The position numbers were made by a program, and so were the translations under genes. A stretch of 64,000 bases of DNA from Streptomyces sp. I05A-00742 (GTDB lineage Bacteria; Actinomycetota; Actinomycetes; Streptomycetales; Streptomycetaceae), in assembly GCF_013055795.1 (NCBI RefSeq), contig NZ_JABETO010000015.1:62001-126000 (forward strand), read 5' to 3'. The notes under the pieces are model-generated. The model searched no databases, had not been told where the DNA came from, and saw only the letters and a program-made list of their open reading frames with translations. Positions 59,956-64,000 of the stretch are shown in pieces. Position 1 is the stretch's first letter, and each line of letters begins with the position of its first letter.

Positions 59956-61437
59956 GTGCCTTCCCCCACGCTCGACGACGAGTCGAAGCACCCGGCCGAA
60001 CCCCCGGCGCACGCCGTACCGGGCCGGTCGCCGAGGATGACCCGGGCTGCCCGGATCGCCCTCGTGGTGCTCCTGGTCGCCGAGCTCATGGACATCCTCG
60101 ACCAGTCGGTCGTCCTCACCGCGCTGCCCGCCGTCCAGGAGTCGACCGGCGCCGGACCGGCCGCGGTGCAGTGGCTGACCGCCGGCTACTCGCTGACCGT
60201 CGCCGTCGGACTGATCACCGGCGGACGCCTCGGCGACATCCACGGCCGGCGCAAGATCCTCCTCATCGGCACCGTCGTCTTCACCCTGGCCTCGCTGCTG
60301 TGCGGCCTCGCCACCGGCCCCGGCGTGCTGATCGCCGCCCGGGTGCTCCAGGGCACCGGCGTCGCCATGATGATCCCGCAGGTCCTGGCCACCCTCCACA
60401 TCACCTTCGACGGCGAGAACCGCAGCAGGGCCTTCGGCCTCTACGGGGCCGTCCTGTCGCTCGCCAACGTCCTGGGACCGGTCCTGGGCGGCCTGCTCAC
60501 CCAGCTGGATCTGTTCGGACTGTCCTGGCGGCCGATCTTCCTGATCAACGTGCCCGTCGGCCTCGCCGTGATCATCCTCGGACGCAGGTTCGTCCCCGAG
60601 TCGACCGCGCAGAACGCCGACCGGCTCGACCTCACCGGCATGCTGCTGTCCGCACTCGCTGTGGTCCTGATCATCTTCCCGCTCACCGAGGGCCACACCC
60701 ACCACTGGCCGCTGTGGTGCTTCGCCCTGCTCGCCGCAGGACTCCTCGTGCTCGGGGTCTTCCTGCGCCACCAGCAGCGCAGGAGGGACAACGCCCCGCT
60801 CGTGGCGCTGTCCCTCTTCCGCGGCAAGCAGTTCTCCGGCGGCCTGTCCGCGCAGCTGACGCTGGGCCTGCTGTGCGGTCTGTTCTTCATGACCTGGACG
60901 CTGTACCTCCAGCGCGGCCTGGGATTGAGTCCGCTGATGGCGGCCGCGGCCTTCGTGCTGCTCGCTCTCGGCGAGCTGGCGGGTGCGACGACCGCGATGA
61001 AGACCGCCGGGCGCTTCGGGCGCCGCCTGCCCCAGGCCGGAGCCCTGATCACACTCGCCTCGATGGCGGCCTACGGGCTCCAGATCAACAGCCGACAGGC
61101 CGACCTGACCCTCCTCGCGATGACCGTCCCGGTCGTGCTGATCGGCTTCGGTCTCGGCATGGTCGGCGGCCCGCTGGCCGACATGTCGCTCGCCAAGGTC
61201 CCGCACGAGAACGCCGGTTCCGCCTCGGGCCTGTTCAACACCGCGATGCATCTGGGCATCGCCCTCGGCACCGCGCTGACCGCCCTCGTGTTCTTCGCCG
61301 CCACCGGCGGCTCATCCGACGGCGCGATCAACCGCGACGCGTTCACCGGGATCCTCTGGTGGGTCGGCGGCACCCTGGCGTTGATGTGGGCCCTGATGTT
61401 CTGCCTGCCCGGGCGCGCAAACACCCGGGCCGACTGA
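59956..61437 (+). CDS. MFS multidrug exporter, DHA2 (EmrB/QacA) family
   Basis: A 493-residue transporter with about 14 hydrophobic segments. TM1 has the family's LVAELMDILDQSVVLTALPA (Asp used for substrate/proton coupling), the loop motif GRLGDIHGRRKILL, motif C in LANVLGPVLGGLLTQL, and KVPHENAGSASGLFNTAMHL late. GTG 59956 follows AGGAG at 7 bp. It exports hydrophobic or cationic compounds such as antibiotics by proton antiport. No TetR or MarR gene is adjacent. The 11-bp direct repeats upstream may bind a distant regulator. Confidence 0.94.
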   Translation: MPSPTLDDESKHPAEPPAHAVPGRSPRMTRAARIALVVLLVAELMDILDQSVVLTALPAVQESTGAGPAAVQWLTAGYSLTVAVGLITGGRLGDIHGRRKILLIGTVVFTLASLLCGLATGPGVLIAARVLQGTGVAMMIPQVLATLHITFDGENRSRAFGLYGAVLSLANVLGPVLGGLLTQLDLFGLSWRPIFLINVPVGLAVIILGRRFVPESTAQNADRLDLTGMLLSALAVVLIIFPLTEGHTHHWPLWCFALLAAGLLVLGVFLRHQQRRRDNAPLVALSLFRGKQFSGGLSAQLTLGLLCGLFFMTWTLYLQRGLGLSPLMAAAAFVLLALGELAGATTAMKTAGRFGRRLPQAGALITLASMAAYGLQINSRQADLTLLAMTVPVVLIGFGLGMVGGPLADMSLAKVPHENAGSASGLFNTAMHLGIALGTALTALVFFAATGGSSDGAINRDAFTGILWWVGGTLALMWALMFCLPGRANTRAD

Positions 61438-61449
61438 GCGACTTCCCAC

Positions 61450-61478
61450 GGCGGCGGCTCCTGGGCCCGGGCGCCGCC
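61450..61478. terminator. Hairpin after the DHA2 exporter
   Basis: GGCGGCG (61450-61456) pairs with CGCCGCC (61472-61478) around a G/C-rich loop, 12 bp past the stop. No U tract. Confidence 0.45.
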
Positions 61479-61558
61479 GCCCCTCACCCCCTTCCCCTCG
61501 CCCCCTTCAGAGCGCGGCCACGTTCAGGACCAGGGCCGGGCATGGGGCGGAAGGCGTT

Positions 61559-61978
61559 CTAGACGATGGTGGTGGCCCCCGATATGAAGGCGTTGCCGGC
61601 CTCCTTCAGGAAGGTCCCGACAGAGTTGAAGACGCCTTGGACCGTCTGCTCGGCGGGGGCGTTCTTCACAGCCTGGTTGTGCTGGTCAAGGGAGTGCTGG
61701 GCGTCGCGGTCGACGCCGTCGGGCCCCTCGGAGCCGCCGGTGGAGGGGAGGCCGACCTGTTGGCGCATCGCGTCCGAGGAGCTCAGGAACTGGGGGCCCT
61801 CGGTGGTGATCTTCTTCTGGATCTCGGCCGTGTTGAACATCTTCCCCGGTTCGTCTTCCCCGGCCAGCCAGCGCAGGACCGCAGCCGCGGTCAGGATGTC
61901 GTTGCGCGACCACTCCTCCGTTTCCTCGTTGCCCTTGCCGTCACCCACCAGGTTCTTGAGGTCATCGGTGCTGGTCAT
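61559..61978 (-). CDS. Small hypothetical protein with occluded ribosome-binding site
   Basis: 139 residues: TSTDDLKNLVGDGKGNEETE, WSRNDILTAAAVLRWLAGED, then EIQKKITTEGPQFLSSSDAM and FLKEAGNAFISGATTIV. Hydrophilic, with a mildly amphipathic C-terminal helix. No family is recognised. AAAGGA lies about 9 bp before ATG 61978, and its 5' part is the 3' arm of a 9-bp hairpin (61990-62023), so translation may be controlled. It converges on the exporter. Confidence 0.7.
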   Translation of the reverse strand: MTSTDDLKNLVGDGKGNEETEEWSRNDILTAAAVLRWLAGEDEPGKMFNTAEIQKKITTEGPQFLSSSDAMRQQVGLPSTGGSEGPDGVDRDAQHSLDQHNQAVKNAPAEQTVQGVFNSVGTFLKEAGNAFISGATTIV

Positions 61979-61989
61979 GCCGTTCGTCC

Positions 61990-62023
61990 TTTCACTGGGG
62001 GCATGAGTGCCACTCCAGTGAAA
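61990..62023 (-). promoter_or_regulatory. Hairpin overlapping the ribosome-binding site
   Basis: TTTCACTGG (61990-61998) and CCAGTGAAA (62015-62023) are a perfect 9-bp inverted repeat. A second perfect palindrome, GAGTG-C-CACTC, lies inside (62005-62015). In the minus-strand mRNA the 3' arm ends GTGAAA and runs straight into GGA of the Shine-Dalgarno. Confidence 0.6.
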
Positions 62024-62233
62024 ACCCAACCTGGAAACTTCGCAGAACAGGCATCCAGCACGTCTTCGCCGTTCAATTGAAGGTTGGCCACCGGCCCCGG
62101 GGACGCGGCCCACCCCGGGAAGCGCCGCGTCCACGCCGCGACCACGCGCGCCACTGCCGGGGCGCGAGACAGGCGGCCCGAGGCGGATGACGGGCGGCGT
62201 CGGCTCCGGTCGGTGCCGAACGTGGCGGCCTTC

Positions 62234-62677
62234 TCACCCCGGACCGGCGGCGGGCGGGCTTCCCCAGGGTGCCTCCAGTGCCGCCCGCAGGGCGGTGACC
62301 GTTTCGCGGCCGATCCGCTCGGCGAGTTCTTCCTCGAGCCGTTCGAGGATGGCCACGGCCTGGTGGTGGGTGCGTTCGCCCTCCGGGGTGCGGCGGATCA
62401 GCCGCTGCCGGGCGGAGGCGGGGTCGGGGACCTGCTCCAGCAGTCCGGCGGCGATCAGGCCGTGGACGGCCTGGTGCGCGGTCTGCCGGGTGACGCCCAG
62501 GCGGCGGGCCAGGGTGGAGACGGTGGTGCCGTCGGCGTCGAGCACGGCGAAGAGCTGCGCCTGGGCCGGGGGCACCGGCGTGGCGCCGGCCTCCGCCAGG
62601 GCCGCGACCAGCGCGTCCTCGAACCAGCGCCGGGCCTCACCGAGCAGTTGGGGAAGGTTGCGGCGGCTGGGGTGCAT
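62234..62677 (-). CDS. MarR family regulator (QdoR/FLA-type)
   Basis: 147 residues. HTH: VSTLARRLGVTRQTAHQAVH, GLIAAGLLEQVPDPASARQR, followed by the LIRRTPEG wing. GAGGAA precedes ATG 62677 at 5 bp. It is divergent from a quercetin dioxygenase-like cupin gene 117 bp away, with a perfect GTCAGG-GTA-CCTGAC palindrome in the gap. It probably represses that gene and itself and is relieved by a flavonoid or related phenolic compound. Confidence 0.92.
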   Translation of the reverse strand: MHPSRRNLPQLLGEARRWFEDALVAALAEAGATPVPPAQAQLFAVLDADGTTVSTLARRLGVTRQTAHQAVHGLIAAGLLEQVPDPASARQRLIRRTPEGERTHHQAVAILERLEEELAERIGRETVTALRAALEAPWGSPPAAGPG

Positions 62678-62746
62678 CGGTTCCTCACGGCGGCGGGACG
62701 GCGGAGCGGTTCCGGCCGGGCGGCTTGCCCGGCGCCGGACTGTCAT

Positions 62747-62761
62747 GTCAGGGTACCTGAC
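62747..62761. promoter_or_regulatory. MarR operator between regulator and quercetinase genes
   Basis: GTCAGGGTACCTGAC: 6-bp arms with a 3-bp centre, 34 bp before the quercetinase start. Its length and position fit a MarR dimer site. Confidence 0.65.
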
Positions 62762-62794
62762 GTTCGCGTTCGGAAGCCGCCCCCGGGAGACCGC

Positions 62795-63373
62795 ATGACC
62801 ATCGAGTACGCCACCCCCTACCGGCGGAGTTCCCGCATTCCCGCCGAGCCGGGCAAGCCCTACTTCATCGAGAAGGGCGAAGGGGACCGCGCCCACCTGT
62901 TCGGCGACCTCATCACCGTCTACGCGGGCGGCGAGCAGAGCGAGAACACCTTCAACTTCTTCACCGTGGAAGGCCCCAAGGGCAACCTCATACCGGCCCA
63001 CCTCCACCCCGACACCTACGAGGTCTTCTACGTCACCGCCGGCGCCGTCCGGCTCTTCGTCGAGGACACCGACGGCGACCAGCAGGAAAAGCTCCTCACC
63101 CCGGGCGACTTCGGCTTCGTGCCCAAGAACTGCCCCCACGCCTACCGCATGGAGCGCCACCACAGCCAGGTCGTCGGCGTCGCCGCCGGACCCGGCGGCA
63201 CCTTCGAGCGGTTCTTCGAAACCCTCGGCGCCCCGGCCGAACGACTCGGCCTGCCGCACGAACCCGTCGTCCCCGCCCCCGAGAAGTTCGCGACCGTCCC
63301 CCAGCGGTACGACGTACGGTTCCTCCCCGACCACCACTGGAGGACCGCGGCCGCCGACCGGCCCGTAGACTGA
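62795..63373 (+). CDS. Quercetin 2,3-dioxygenase-type monocupin
   Basis: 192 residues, one cupin domain. Metal ligands are readable: motif 1 IPAHLHPDTYEVFYVTAGAV (two His and Glu) and motif 2 PKNCPHAYRM (His). The protein follows the N-terminal pattern MTIEYATPYRRSSRIPAEPG seen in Streptomyces QueD, a nickel/cobalt quercetinase that opens the flavonol C ring with release of CO. CGGGAGA precedes ATG 62795. Control by the divergent MarR protein through the intervening palindrome is likely. Confidence 0.88.
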   Translation: MTIEYATPYRRSSRIPAEPGKPYFIEKGEGDRAHLFGDLITVYAGGEQSENTFNFFTVEGPKGNLIPAHLHPDTYEVFYVTAGAVRLFVEDTDGDQQEKLLTPGDFGFVPKNCPHAYRMERHHSQVVGVAAGPGGTFERFFETLGAPAERLGLPHEPVVPAPEKFATVPQRYDVRFLPDHHWRTAAADRPVD

Positions 63374-63434
63374 CACCATCTTCGGCCGGCGGGACGGAAT
63401 GCGGCGGAGACCGGGCCAACCGCCGGAGGATGCC

Positions 63435-63716
63435 ATGCGAGCCGACGAGGACCGGGCCCACCTGGAGTGGTGGGCCAACCGCAGCACATGTCTGGCGCGC
63501 ATTCCCGTCCGGGTCACCGCCCTGCCCGGCGGCGGCGCGTGGGACGCCGTCCCCCTGCCGCCGCTCGGCCACGCGGCGGGCGAGGACCTGCGCCTGCTCG
63601 TCGAGGCCGACCCCTGCTTCAGCCTCCGTTTCGGGGACGGCTCGGTCACGGTCGTCGAGGCGGAACACTCCGACGACGTCGGTCGCCTGCGCCTGAGCGC
63701 CACCACTCCGTCCTGA
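63435..63716 (+). CDS. Small hypothetical protein
   Basis: 93 residues: RADEDRAHLEWWANRSTCLA, RIPVRVTALPGGGAWDAVPL, then LLVEADPCFSLRFGDGSVTV. GGAGGA lies 4 bp before ATG 63435; the start at 63399 is an alternative. Predicted all-beta, cytosolic. No family recognised. Confidence 0.65.
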   Translation: MRADEDRAHLEWWANRSTCLARIPVRVTALPGGGAWDAVPLPPLGHAAGEDLRLLVEADPCFSLRFGDGSVTVVEAEHSDDVGRLRLSATTPS

Positions 63717-63740
63717 CGCACCGCCTGAGAGACTTCAGGC

Positions 63741-64000
63741 ATGGCGAACTCGGCGGAGCACGTACGGCAGTTGATCACTTCACCCGGCTCCGCCGCATCC
63801 TGGACGGCCCTGCGTCAGGCCGCGAGCGAGGACCCTTCCGCGGCCCTGGAGCTGGGACACCTGATGCTCCAAGTGTCCTGGTCCGCCACGCAGGTGACCG
63901 CACCCTCCAGCGGTTCGCCCGAGGCCGAGACACTGCTGCGCCACGCGGCATCGTCACGACCGGACGACGCGCAGGCCGCCATCCTGCTGGCGACGCTGCT
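63741..64000 (+). CDS. Partial helical protein running off the window
   Basis: ATG 63741 opens a frame with no stop before the window ends (86 codons): ANSAEHVRQLITSPGSAASW, LRQAASEDPSAALELGHLML, then RPDDAQAAILLATLL. Alternating helical pairs suggest a Sel1/TPR-like repeat protein. A purine stretch (GAGAGA) lies 6-13 bp before the ATG. The gene continues to the right. Confidence 0.6.
   Translation, partial: MANSAEHVRQLITSPGSAASWTALRQAASEDPSAALELGHLMLQVSWSATQVTAPSSGSPEAETLLRHAASSRPDDAQAAILLATL

Overview
The window is actinobacterial and almost certainly Streptomyces. It has very high GC with strongly GC-biased third codon positions, many GTG and a few TTG starts, several leaderless-looking promoters, and typical Streptomyces families: DUF2254, MmyB-type XRE regulator, GAP1-type GTPase-associated protein, secreted SGNH esterase, FadD-like ligase with a TTG start, quercetinase with a MarR regulator. 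No phage, IS element, CRISPR array or replication origin was recognised. The ends cut through a cytochrome P450 (left) and a small helical-repeat-like ORF (right).

Layout. 1-3.2 kb: oxygenases (P450, FAD aromatic hydroxylase, ABM monooxygenase) that look like the edge of a secondary-metabolite locus. 3.3-6.2 kb: a RecF/OLD-like AAA ATPase, tRNA-Leu(GAG) with its terminator, and a DUF2254 membrane protein. 6.3-16.6 kb: a compact lipid-like locus made of a WS/DGAT acyltransferase broken by two frameshifts, a free-standing NAD(P)-dependent thioester reductase, and a 2513-residue single-module PKS (KS-AT-DH-degenerate MT-ER-KR-ACP, no thioesterase). Together they suggest a reduced polyketide chain released reductively and, in an ancestor, esterified. 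16.6-22.5 kb: aldehyde dehydrogenase under a TetR-like palindrome, FdhD, a four-unit 35-bp tandem array, and an orphan GAP1 protein. 22.5-31.7 kb: a MarR/quinone-reductase pair with three 17-bp operators, a secreted sialidase with LamG domain, a BASS transporter/LysR pair around a perfect palindrome, acyl-CoA ligase, aldo/keto reductase and pterin carbinolamine dehydratase.

31.8-39.9 kb: XRE regulator, SnoaL-like protein, two-component system, two methyltransferases, APC permease, SGNH esterase and GNAT. 40.2-43.9 kb: a large membrane-anchored STAND/NACHT-like NTPase with a Cys-rich tail, followed by a 27-bp tandem array. 43.9-48.6 kb: MBL-fold hydrolase, an aminotransferase-fold protein lacking the PLP lysine, VOC protein, a truncated LysR remnant abutting a cupin gene, and an EF-hand protein. 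48.8-57.6 kb: a secreted protein, a MetE-like methyltransferase on a leaderless promoter, an SMI1/KNR4 (SUKH) gene followed by two small ORFs, an APH-family kinase, an LRR protein with a possible SUKH-like tail, and a frameshifted membrane-anchored protein. 57.6-59.1 kb is a gene graveyard in which fragments of hemL, an ArsR regulator and an MFS transporter are fused. 59.2-64 kb: small unknown, DHA2 exporter, a small protein whose ribosome-binding site sits in a hairpin, the MarR/quercetinase pair around a palindrome, and two small ORFs.

All functions are inferred by reading motifs in the sequence; no database search was run.
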